Assembly: GCA_002438405.1 (NCBI GenBank)
Contig: DJOE01000024.1
Span: 5,871-69,870 of the forward strand
From: Cyanobacteria bacterium UBA6446
GTDB taxonomy: Bacteria > Cyanobacteriota > Vampirovibrionia > Gastranaerophilales > Gastranaerophilaceae
Length of the DNA: 64,000 nt
Direction of reading: 5' to 3'
The translations under genes and the position numbers were made by a program. A model generated the notes under the pieces. That model saw nothing but the letters and a program-made list of their open reading frames with translations, was not told the origin of the DNA and did not search any database. Positions 52,459 to 59,546 of the stretch are shown one piece after another (position 1 is the first letter of the stretch; every line of letters begins with the position of its first letter).

Positions 52459-52896
52459 ATGTCTTCAAATTGGGTTTCGAATTTAGATATGTTAGCAGCT
52501 GGCGGTGTTATTGATTTTGATGCTCCGGCTTATTTGCTGGACCAACCGGCAAGATATGTAGGTAATCCTCAAATAGAGGGCTTGCCATTAGAAAATCCGT
52601 CACTATTACCACAAGGAGTGAAGTTGAAAGATGTTCCACAAATGGACGAATACAGTGGTTCCAATAAAAAACCGTCTGCAAGCACTTCGTGGAAAAAATG
52701 GACATTTGGCGGACTAGTTACAACATTAGTCGGTGCAAGTGCTTTTGCACTATTTAAAGGTAAAATTCCATTCCTAGGTAAAATTGCCTCTGGCGCTTCA
52801 AAAGTTACATCTTCTGCAAAAGGTCTAGGCGCAACAGCTTTCAGTTATATCAAAAAGCCGTTCACATGGATTGCGTCCAAAATTAAAAAGCCATAA
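52459..52896 (+). CDS. small hypothetical protein with hydrophobic central helix
   Basis: A 145-residue protein I do not recognise. The N-terminal half is polar (residues 1-75, with PAYLLDQPARYVGNPQ), a hydrophobic Gly/Ala-rich helix follows at about residues 82-97 (GGLVTTLVGASAFALF), and the C-terminal part is basic and Gly/Ser/Lys-rich (KIASGASKVTSSAKG, ending in KKP). AAAGGAAAG precedes the ATG. It could be a membrane-associated small protein. It is monocistronic between the MntP-like gene and adk. Confidence 0.55.
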   Translation: MSSNWVSNLDMLAAGGVIDFDAPAYLLDQPARYVGNPQIEGLPLENPSLLPQGVKLKDVPQMDEYSGSNKKPSASTSWKKWTFGGLVTTLVGASAFALFKGKIPFLGKIASGASKVTSSAKGLGATAFSYIKKPFTWIASKIKKP

Positions 52897-52979
52897 TTAA
52901 CTTAATATTGAAATAGAAAATCTCTTGATGTAAAATATTCCTGTTGGTTAAAAATAGACAAAGGAAAAGAGATTTCACT

Positions 52980-53651
52980 ATGACTGAAAATGTTAGAAAA
53001 CAAATGATTTTTTTAGGACCACCTGCTTGTGGTAAAGGTACTCAAACAAACAGATTATCTGAAGAAATGAAGTTGCCTCACGTTGATACTGGTTCTTTAT
53101 TAAGAGCTGAAATTAAAAATGGCACTGAAAATGGAAAAATTGCTAAATCTTACATTGATAAAGGTAACCTTGTTCCAGTTGAACTTGTTGCATCTATTAT
53201 CAAAAACAGATTAGCTCAAGATGATTGCAAAAACGGTTATATCCTAGACGGATACCCAAGAAGTGTTGAACAAGCAGACTTGCTTGAAGAAATCAACAAA
53301 GAAATTAACGGCAATGATAAAGCTGATTTCAGAGCAATTTATTTTGATTTAGACCCAGAAATTTTGATTGCAAGAATCGTAAATCGTCGTTCTTGTCCAA
53401 AATGTGGAGAAATCTACAACACTAAATTCAAACCTACAAAAGTTGCAGGAATTTGTGACAAATGCGGTGCTGAATTAACTCAAAGAAAAGACGACAATGA
53501 AGAAACTGCAAAAGCTCGTTTTGATACATATTTCAAAGAAACAGCTCCATTAATTGATTACTACAAAAACAAAGGTGTTCTTAGAACTATCAATGCAGAG
53601 GGTTCAATTGATGAAGTTTGGGAAAGACTTTTGAAAGTTATTAACGACTAA
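52980..53651 (+). CDS. adk: adenylate kinase, zinc-lid form
   Basis: Adk balances ATP, ADP and AMP. The 223-residue protein has FLGPPACGKGTQTNRL (P-loop, residues 11-26), DTGSLLRAEI, the AMP-site DGYPRSVEQADLL, and a LID domain with four Cys (CPKCGEIYN and CDKCGAEL) that binds zinc, as in Gram-positive Adk. RKDDNEETAKARFDTY and the C-terminal helix complete it. The start at 52980 follows AAGGAAAAGAG; an upstream in-frame start at 52944 lies in the leader. An intrinsic terminator follows. The usual secY-adk-map arrangement is not seen here. Confidence 0.97.
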   Translation: MTENVRKQMIFLGPPACGKGTQTNRLSEEMKLPHVDTGSLLRAEIKNGTENGKIAKSYIDKGNLVPVELVASIIKNRLAQDDCKNGYILDGYPRSVEQADLLEEINKEINGNDKADFRAIYFDLDPEILIARIVNRRSCPKCGEIYNTKFKPTKVAGICDKCGAELTQRKDDNEETAKARFDTYFKETAPLIDYYKNKGVLRTINAEGSIDEVWERLLKVIND

Positions 53652-53671
53652 TTGAAATTCTTTAAAAATAT

Positions 53672-53708
53672 AAAAAGACGGTAGGTTTTCAAACTTATCG
53701 TCTTTTTT
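53672..53708 (+). terminator. intrinsic terminator of adk
   Basis: A 17-bp stem with two G-T pairs (53672-53688 with 53691-53707), core AAAAAGACG/CGTCTTTTT, T-rich 3' end. Confidence 0.82.
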
Positions 53709-53764
53709 ATTTGAAAAAATATGTATTTATTCACATATTTGAAAATTTTGTTATAATAAAAAGT

Positions 53765-55111
53765 ATGACAGATATTGATAAAAGTGATTTGGAAGAACTA
53801 AAGCAGAGAGTTAAAGAAAAACTTGACGGAACTCACTTAATTTCGTACAAGGGAACTGTTTCAAAACTTCTAGGTTTAACGGTAGAAGTTAAGCTTCCAG
53901 GGTTAAAAATTGGGGACCTTTGCTATATTGAAACTTATGACGGAAAACAAAAACCGGCAGAAGTTCAGGCTTTCAAAGGCGAAGTTGCACAGTTGTCACT
54001 TTTATTAGACGGTAGCGGAATTGGGCAAGGTAGCTTAGTTACAACAACAAGACGCCCAATTACTGTTCCAGTGGGAGATTTTTTATTAGGAAGATTGATT
54101 GACCCATTGGGTAATCCTATTGACGGGAAACCTCTTGATACCACAAATGCTTTATGGCGACCAATTGAAGGACCTCCCCCAGGGCCATTTGAAAGACCTA
54201 TTATTACAGAACAATTCTCAACAGGTGTTCGTGCAATTGACGGTTGTATGACAATGGGTTGCGGACAACGTTTAGGACTTTTTGCCGGTTCAGGTGTAGG
54301 TAAAAGTACACTTTTAGGTATGATTGCAAGAAATTCAGATGCAGACGTCAACGTAGTTGCACTGATTGGTGAACGTGGCAGAGAGGTTAAAGAGTTTGTT
54401 GAAGATTCTTTAGGTGAAGTTGGTATGGCAAAATCCGTTTTGGTATGTTCAACAGGTGACCAGCCTCCATTGATTCGTCAAAAAGCTTTGTTAACAGCAA
54501 CAGCAGTATGTGAATATTTTAGAGATCAGGGCAAAAAAGTTTTCCTTATGACCGATACTGTTACTCGTTGTGCAATGGCAGGCCGTGAAGTTGGTTTGTC
54601 ATTAGGTGAACCTCCTACAATGAAAGGTTATCCTCCATCAATTTTCTCATGGCTTCAAAAAGTACTTGAAAGAGCAGGAAATAGCCCAAAAGGTTCAATT
54701 ACTGCTTTATATACAGTACTTATGGAGGGTGATGATATTTCAGACCCAATTGTTGATATTGTGCGTGGTATTGTTGACGGACACATTTTCTTGTCAAGAA
54801 AAGTTGCCGAATCTAACCACTATCCTGCAATTGATGTATTGGGAAGTATTTCCCGTTTGATGAGTGCAATCGCATCTCCAGAACATAAAGCAGCTGCAGC
54901 AAAGTTGAGAACAATTATGTCTATGTATAGAGAAAATAAAGACTTGATTGATGTTGGTATGTATCAACCTGGGTCAAACCCCAAACTTGATATTGCAATT
55001 GAAATGATGCCAAAAGTTAATGCCTTTTTGCAACAACGAACCTCTGAAAGCGTAACAATGGAGGGAACAATTCAGCAACTTGTTGATATGATGCAAGGTG
55101 TTGATATTTAG
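53765..55111 (+). CDS. FliI/SctN-type secretion ATPase
   Basis: The 448-residue protein belongs to the flagellar/type III secretion ATPase family rather than ATP synthase alpha or beta. Evidence: GLFAGSGVGKSTLLGMIAR (Walker A with the GSGVGKST typical of FliI/YscN), RAIDGCMTMGCGQRLG, LIGERGREVKEF, LMTDTVTRCAMAGREVGL, the SLGEPPTMKGYPPSIF motif characteristic of FliI, and LSRKVAESNHYPAIDVLGSI. No other flagellar or T3SS gene is within the window. TATAAT (53752-53757) ends 7 nt before the ATG and no ribosome site is present, so the mRNA may be leaderless. The ATPase would energise export of pilus, flagellar or effector substrates. Confidence 0.88.
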   Translation: MTDIDKSDLEELKQRVKEKLDGTHLISYKGTVSKLLGLTVEVKLPGLKIGDLCYIETYDGKQKPAEVQAFKGEVAQLSLLLDGSGIGQGSLVTTTRRPITVPVGDFLLGRLIDPLGNPIDGKPLDTTNALWRPIEGPPPGPFERPIITEQFSTGVRAIDGCMTMGCGQRLGLFAGSGVGKSTLLGMIARNSDADVNVVALIGERGREVKEFVEDSLGEVGMAKSVLVCSTGDQPPLIRQKALLTATAVCEYFRDQGKKVFLMTDTVTRCAMAGREVGLSLGEPPTMKGYPPSIFSWLQKVLERAGNSPKGSITALYTVLMEGDDISDPIVDIVRGIVDGHIFLSRKVAESNHYPAIDVLGSISRLMSAIASPEHKAAAAKLRTIMSMYRENKDLIDVGMYQPGSNPKLDIAIEMMPKVNAFLQQRTSESVTMEGTIQQLVDMMQGVDI

Positions 55112-55177
55112 CCCAAAAATCATGTGAATAATTAATTATATTGTGACATATATCCCCTGTTGTAAGTAATTTGTAAA

Positions 55178-55199
55178 TTCAATAGTTTGAACTATTGAA
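55178..55199. promoter_or_regulatory. perfect palindrome overlapping a -35, candidate operator of corA
   Basis: TTCAATAGTT and AACTATTGAA flank a 2-bp centre TG, a perfect 10-bp inverted repeat. It overlaps TTGAAC (55195-55200), which with TTTAAT (55218-55223) at 17-bp spacing forms a promoter upstream of corA. A repressor or activator site is plausible. The 175-bp gap upstream of corA holds nothing else that I can identify. Confidence 0.5.
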
Positions 55200-55286
55200 C
55201 TTTGTTCTAATGTGTAGTTTAATTAAGTGTAAGTCAGATTATTGTGTCGGATTTTTTCGGTACGCAAGAACGTAGGAAGAATTGTT

Positions 55287-56240
55287 ATGTTGGAAATTAC
55301 TAAAACTCAAGACGATGGCTCTTTGAAAAGATTGAATTTGAATGAAGCAGTTTCCGGCTCTTGGTTTAATCTGATTAACCCGACTCGTGAAGAAATTCAA
55401 CAAGTTTCTTTGGTTTTGGGTTTAGATGAAAGTTTTTTGAATAACTCGTTAGACGCAGATGAGTTGTCACGTATGGATTTTGAAGATGGTAATCTTTTAA
55501 TAATTACCAATGTTCCTGTAATGGACGATGAGGGTAATTTTGATACTTTACCATTAGGTTTAATTTTTACACCTGAAAGTATTATCACTGTTTGTTCTCA
55601 CGAAAATAAAATTATAAATTCGTTCAATGAAGATACTGCAAAATTCTTTGATACAAGACATAAAGCTAATTTCATGTTGAACATTTTGTTCCGTGCTGCA
55701 AAATTCTATTTGAGATATTTGAATATTATTAATAAACAAACTGAAAACATTGAAGATTCTTTGAGAAAAACAACCAACAACAAAGCTCTTTTCCAACTTA
55801 TGGAAATTCAGAAATCATTGGTTTACTTTACAACTGCACTTAAAGACAATCAACTTGTATTGCAAAAACTTTTGAGAATGGTTAATGCGGCAAACTTACA
55901 GCAGATTTTGAAGTTTACGGAAGATGATATTGATATGTTAGAAGACGTTATCATTGAAAACAAACAGGCCTCTGAGATGGTTGAAATGCACAGAACAATT
56001 CTTGAAAGTATGATGGATTGTATGGCATCAATTATTAATAATAACTTGAACCTTGTGATGAAATTCTTGGCGGCAATTACAATTATCATGTCTATCCCAA
56101 CAATGATAGGTAGTTTCTGGGGAATGAATGTTCCTATGCCGTTTGGTCATCACCCTTATGGATTTTTAATTGTAATTACTATTTCTGTCGTTGCGACTTT
56201 CATTGTTGCAGTATTTTTCAACAGAAAAGGAATGATGTAA
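55287..56240 (+). CDS. corA: CorA family magnesium transporter
   Basis: The 317-residue protein is a pentameric Mg2+ channel subunit. The N-terminal cytoplasmic domain (SWFNLINPTREEIQQVSLVL, ADELSRMDFEDGNLLIITN) leads into the long stalk helix, and two C-terminal membrane helices flank the signature WGMNVPMPF (GMN motif). A short basic tail follows. AGGAAG lies 8 nt before the ATG at 55287; an earlier in-frame start at 55242 has no such site. A palindrome at the promoter may control it. The EamA gene follows after 3 bp. Confidence 0.94.
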   Translation: MLEITKTQDDGSLKRLNLNEAVSGSWFNLINPTREEIQQVSLVLGLDESFLNNSLDADELSRMDFEDGNLLIITNVPVMDDEGNFDTLPLGLIFTPESIITVCSHENKIINSFNEDTAKFFDTRHKANFMLNILFRAAKFYLRYLNIINKQTENIEDSLRKTTNNKALFQLMEIQKSLVYFTTALKDNQLVLQKLLRMVNAANLQQILKFTEDDIDMLEDVIIENKQASEMVEMHRTILESMMDCMASIINNNLNLVMKFLAAITIIMSIPTMIGSFWGMNVPMPFGHHPYGFLIVITISVVATFIVAVFFNRKGMM

Positions 56241-56243
56241 CAA

Positions 56244-57098
56244 GTGCTTGGAACTGTTGTTGCCCTTGCGTCAAGAATTGTTTCTAATCCATTAGCAAAT
56301 GTTTTTCAAAAAAAGCTTGTCAAAACCCACTCTGCAATTTTGATTAATTTTTATTGCTATTTGTTTTTGAGTTTGTTTTGCTTGCCATTTGCCTTGAATA
56401 TTAATTGGAGTATTTATGGTTTAAACTATTGGTCATACGTTTTTGGTGCTGGAATTTTATGCACATTAGGGAATATTTGCCTTATAAAAGCCCTGCAATA
56501 CGGTGAAATGTCTATCTTAGGGCCTATCAATTCATACAAATGCTTGGTAGGACTAGCCTTTGGGTGGTTATTTCTCGATGAAATACCCTCTCTGTTTGGC
56601 TTTTTAGGTATGTTGCTTATCATTTGGGGTAGTTGGTATATTTTTGATACTGTAGATGAGGGGCTAAGTTTCAAGCTATTCTTACGAAAGGACATAATTC
56701 TAAGATTTTGTGCATTATTCTTCTCCGGTTGTGAAGCAGCCATATTAAAAAAGATAATTTTATTATCAACTCCTGAACAATCATTTATGCTATGGTGCTT
56801 TACTGGCTTGCTTTTTTCGGTTGTTTTGATAATTTTGTTGAGGAAAAAATTTGAGGTCTTAGGTCACTCTGATGTAGGAAAATGTTTAATGGTTGCATTT
56901 TGTTTTGGAATCATGCAATTGTCAACTAATTTTGTATTCCAAAAATTAAATGTTGGATTATCATTGGCATTATTCCAGTTGTCAACAATTGTATCTGTAT
57001 TGTTTGGGTATAAATTTTTCCATGAAGAGAATTTGATGAAAAAATTTATTGGTTCTATGATTATGATTTGTGGAAGTTGTTTGATTTTGTTGTTGTAA
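56244..57098 (+). CDS. EamA/DMT superfamily transporter
   Basis: The 284-residue protein has about ten membrane helices in two EamA-type repeats. The first half ends with FLDEIPSLFGFLGMLLIIWG, matching the family's FxExP/LGxxLI pattern, and the second ends with FFHEENLMKKFIGSMIMICG. Such transporters export or import small metabolites or sugars; substrate unknown. The start is a GTG at 56244, 3 bp after the corA stop, and the spacing implies co-transcription. The DUF559 cassette begins 4 bp after its stop. Confidence 0.85.
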   Translation: MLGTVVALASRIVSNPLANVFQKKLVKTHSAILINFYCYLFLSLFCLPFALNINWSIYGLNYWSYVFGAGILCTLGNICLIKALQYGEMSILGPINSYKCLVGLAFGWLFLDEIPSLFGFLGMLLIIWGSWYIFDTVDEGLSFKLFLRKDIILRFCALFFSGCEAAILKKIILLSTPEQSFMLWCFTGLLFSVVLIILLRKKFEVLGHSDVGKCLMVAFCFGIMQLSTNFVFQKLNVGLSLALFQLSTIVSVLFGYKFFHEENLMKKFIGSMIMICGSCLILLL

Positions 57099-57102
57099 GG
57101 AT

Positions 57103-57167
57103 ACCCTCACCCGAATTTGTAACGTTCGCTCTAGCTCACGTACAAATTCTGCCCTCTCACAGAGAGA
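57103..57167 (+). repeat. left inverted-repeat arm of the DUF559 cassette
   Basis: It starts ACCCTCACCCGAATTT. A hairpin follows with GAATTTGTAACG (57113-57124) and CGTACAAATTC (57139-57149), and a second small stem CTCTC/GAGAG (57154-57158 with 57162-57166). GC content is far above the surroundings. Confidence 0.8.
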
Positions 57168-57178
57168 ATGGCAAACTC

Positions 57179-57538
57179 CTATAAATTTTTGTATTTGTTT
57201 GTAATTTCTTGTAATACCGCTTCTAAATTTGTTAAAACATCATTATCATTAAATCTTAAAACTGCATAACCATACTTTTGCAAAAATTTAGTTCTTTCAT
57301 CATCATATATTTTATTTGCTTTATCCAAATGTTGTGAGCCGTCTAACTCTATAATTAATTTTTTCTCTAAATTCACAAAATCCACAATATATTTACCAAT
57401 AAGAACTTGTCTTCTAAATTTTATATTTTCTAAACGTTTTCCTCTTAGATGTTGCCAAACAATATTTTCACAGTCAGTTTGATTTTCTCTAAGCTTTTTG
57501 GCATTTGATAATGCTTTTTCTAAATAAAATCTATCCAT
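57179..57538 (-). CDS. DUF559 family protein, Vsr-like predicted endonuclease
   Basis: The 119-residue protein has the DUF559 pattern: an N-terminal helix rich in charged residues (AKKLRENQTDCENIVWQHLR), RGKRLENIKFRRQVLIGKYI, then the core IVDFVNLEKKLIIELDGSQH with the Asp-Glu-Asp arrangement of the PD-(D/E)XK/Vsr fold, and YGYAVLRFNDNDVLTN near the end. The family is thought to cut or nick DNA. There is no ribosome site; an extended -10 (TGTTACAAT, hexamer 57550-57545) ends 6 nt before the ATG. The gene sits between the arms of an inverted repeat and is the only gene in the cassette. Confidence 0.85.
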   Translation of the reverse strand: MDRFYLEKALSNAKKLRENQTDCENIVWQHLRGKRLENIKFRRQVLIGKYIVDFVNLEKKLIIELDGSQHLDKANKIYDDERTKFLQKYGYAVLRFNDNDVLTNLEAVLQEITNKYKNL

Positions 57539-57554
57539 AAGACAATTGTAACAT

Positions 57555-57624
57555 AACCCTCTCTCTTTGTGAGAGGGTAGAATTTCTTAGCAAACGTAGT
57601 GAGCTTAGAAATTCGGGTGAGGGT
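57555..57624 (-). repeat. right inverted-repeat arm of the DUF559 cassette
   Basis: The reverse complement starts ACCCTCACCCGAATTT, as in the left arm. It contains the hairpins CCCTCTC/GAGAGGG (57557-57563 with 57571-57577) and GAATTTCTTAGC/GCTTAGAAATTC (57580-57591 with 57603-57614, one mismatch). Confidence 0.8.
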
Positions 57625-57638
57625 AAAAAGTGAAATAG

Positions 57639-58070
57639 TTACTTCAAGTAGTCATCAAAGGTCTTGGTATTAACCTTATAACCACAGCCGTCGTGAAGTT
57701 TTGCCGGATAGGCAACCCTTTTTGCCGGATATTTTCTACACATTCTTGGACGGTGTTTATAATCAGAACATAAGCCCTCCGGAGTTACCAATTTACAGGC
57801 AAATACAAGGTTCCCGTCTTCATCTCGACCTTTTATGTAAAATCTTTTGTATGTAGGAAAAAGAGTTTGCATTATTTTGAATTCTTTTTCTGTATAAGTG
57901 TCAACACTATACATATAATTACAACATTTGCCACACTTTTTGCAGTATCCTGTAACTTCGTAAACCATTCTTTCTGGTACAAAATAGGACAAAAATTCAT
58001 AAAAAATTGATTTTACAAAATCTAACATGTAATTCAATCTATTACAAAAATACGTAAAGTTAAATGACAT
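57639..58070 (-). CDS. YkgJ family cysteine cluster protein
   Basis: The 143-residue protein has the family's metal-binding pattern: CKKCGKCCNYM near residue 43, then CKLVTPEGLCSDYKHRPRMC and a final CGYKV. YkgJ proteins bind zinc or iron in an unknown role, often near oxygenases or flagellar genes. The start is uncertain: ATG 58070 is used here; an internal ATG at 58028 would also keep the cluster and neither has a clear ribosome site. The gene is divergent from the MCE-domain gene. Confidence 0.82.
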   Translation of the reverse strand: MSFNFTYFCNRLNYMLDFVKSIFYEFLSYFVPERMVYEVTGYCKKCGKCCNYMYSVDTYTEKEFKIMQTLFPTYKRFYIKGRDEDGNLVFACKLVTPEGLCSDYKHRPRMCRKYPAKRVAYPAKLHDGCGYKVNTKTFDDYLK

Positions 58071-58107
58071 AATTTAGTAATTATTGACTTTTGTGTATAA
58101 TATTTGT

Positions 58108-58725
58108 ATGAAGAAATTTGATAATATTCGAGTATATGCGTGGGCGGAATTCGTGATTTGGCTTATTATAGTTGCAATTTCTGTTCTTGGTTTCAGATAT
58201 TACAAATATCAAAATCAAAAGCAATTTAAGAGTTATCAAATATTTATGGAAGATGTTGACGGTTTAATCGTTGGTTCACCTGTCAAATTTTTAGGTGTTC
58301 AAATCGGTTATGTAAAAAAAATTCAGATAGTTGCATCTAGTGTTTATATAAAATTCGTAATCACTCAAAAGGGTTTAGTATTACCGGTTGGGGCAATTGC
58401 AACTGTTGAAGCATCAGGACTTGGTGGTTCAAAAGCTTTGGAAATTTATCCTCCGCAAAAAGGTGCTTATCACGATAAAATCATCGTAACAAAAGACCCT
58501 ACAAGGTTGGGGAAAGTTATGAGTTTGTTTAATGACATTTTCAAAGAAATGGACGCAATTTTTGGAACATTAGATCACGCATCAAATCAGTTTGATTTAG
58601 AACACGGTATTCCTGCAAATGTTGTTAATCCTGCAGATGCAACAGAACAATTGATAAAAGTTGACAGTTTGATAGATTCTTTACATCAGACTGAAAGTAA
58701 ATTTATGAAAAATTTCAAAAAATAG
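58108..58725 (+). CDS. MlaD/MCE domain protein (membrane-anchored lipid transport component)
   Basis: The 205-residue protein has one N-terminal membrane helix (residues about 12-30, AEFVIWLIIVAISVLGF) and an MCE domain (residues about 40-120) with the family motifs VDGLIVGSPVKFLGVQIGYV and ASGLGGSKALEIYPP. MCE proteins form rings that shuttle lipids between membranes; their usual partners (MlaE, MlaF) are not here. The protein is short and has no long helical needle. TATAAT (58096-58101) ends 6 nt before ATG 58108 and no ribosome site exists, suggesting a leaderless message. upp starts 11 bp after the stop. Confidence 0.87.
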   Translation: MKKFDNIRVYAWAEFVIWLIIVAISVLGFRYYKYQNQKQFKSYQIFMEDVDGLIVGSPVKFLGVQIGYVKKIQIVASSVYIKFVITQKGLVLPVGAIATVEASGLGGSKALEIYPPQKGAYHDKIIVTKDPTRLGKVMSLFNDIFKEMDAIFGTLDHASNQFDLEHGIPANVVNPADATEQLIKVDSLIDSLHQTESKFMKNFKK

Positions 58726-58736
58726 GGGTGATAATT

Positions 58737-59387
58737 ATGAATATGGATAAAGTGAGAGTAATAAATAATCCTGTTGTACTTTTAAATTTGTGTACAATGA
58801 GAGATAAAGATACCGATAGCCAAGGTGTAAGGATTGCGACAAGAAAAATTACGAGATGTCTTTTGTACGAAGCAGCTAAAAATCTTCCACTTGTTGAAAG
58901 AGATGTAACTACGCCATTGACAACTTTTAGAGCTAAAACAGTTGATCCTGATATTAATTTAATTATTTCTCCTATTTTGAGAGCTGGGCTAATTTTTACT
59001 GATGAAGCAATTGATATTTTGCCACAAGCAACAATTCGTCATATTGGTATGTATCGTGATGAAAAAACTTTAAAACCGGTTTGGTATTACAATAAAGTTC
59101 CTATGGACGCTCCTAATCCTGAAAAATTTTATGTTTATATTACAGACCCAATGCTTGCTACCGGCAACTCTTTATTAGCAGCAATTGATTTGTATGCTCA
59201 AAAAGGTATTCCGGTAAATAATATCAAATGTATTTGTATAATTGCAGCTCCACAAGGTATTGAAAATATCCAAAAACATTACCCTGATATTGAAATTATT
59301 ACAGCTGCAGTTGATGATCATTTGAATGAAAAAGGCTATATTGTCCCTGGAATGGGTGATGCAGGCGATAGAATTTTCAACACTTAA
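58737..59387 (+). CDS. upp: uracil phosphoribosyltransferase
   Basis: Upp salvages uracil to UMP using PRPP. The 216-residue protein shows VINNPVVLLNLCTMRDKDT, the conserved ISPILRAGLIFTDEA, TIRHIGMYRDEKTLKPVWYY, the PRPP loop YITDPMLATGNSLLAAID and the closing YIVPGMGDAGDRIFNT. The start at 58737 is set by AGGGGTG six bases upstream; a GTG at 58728 is inside that site. It lies 11 bp after the MCE gene, probably on the same transcript. Confidence 0.96.
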   Translation: MNMDKVRVINNPVVLLNLCTMRDKDTDSQGVRIATRKITRCLLYEAAKNLPLVERDVTTPLTTFRAKTVDPDINLIISPILRAGLIFTDEAIDILPQATIRHIGMYRDEKTLKPVWYYNKVPMDAPNPEKFYVYITDPMLATGNSLLAAIDLYAQKGIPVNNIKCICIIAAPQGIENIQKHYPDIEIITAAVDDHLNEKGYIVPGMGDAGDRIFNT

Positions 59388-59471
59388 ATAAAAGTTTCAC
59401 AAAAGTTCATATATTAGCAATTCTAGTGTAAAAAATACCTTTAATACCATGTAACTAAAGGGGAATTAAAG

Positions 59472-59546
59472 ATGGGAATATTATTTGTTACACTTCAAGT
59501 TGTTGCATTAGGCTTAGTTTCTAATGGATTACTTTTGCAAAACTAA
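59472..59546 (+). CDS. possible 24-residue hydrophobic peptide
   Basis: A short reading frame beginning MGILFVTLQVVALGLVSNGL, all one hydrophobic segment, is preceded by AAAGGGGAA at good distance. Its 3' end overlaps the tail of the convergent GH57 gene by 18 bp. Single-helix membrane peptides of this size exist in many bacteria. Without comparison I cannot tell a real gene from a chance frame. Confidence 0.35.
   Translation: MGILFVTLQVVALGLVSNGLLLQN

Larger units (their letters stand above)
57103..57624. mobile_element. DUF559 gene cassette bracketed by inverted repeats
   Basis: A 522-bp unit: left arm, DUF559 gene on the minus strand, right arm. The arms share an identical outer 16 nt (ACCCTCACCCGAATTT) and a nearly identical inner block (AAATTCT-CCCTCTCACA-AGAGA, two differences) in inverted orientation, with a small hairpin between the blocks in each. 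The unit inserts 4 bp after the EamA stop codon. No target-site duplication is obvious. It resembles a REP/RAYT-type arrangement in which a nuclease gene is flanked by the repeats it might move, but with a different nuclease family. Mobility is inference. Confidence 0.6.
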
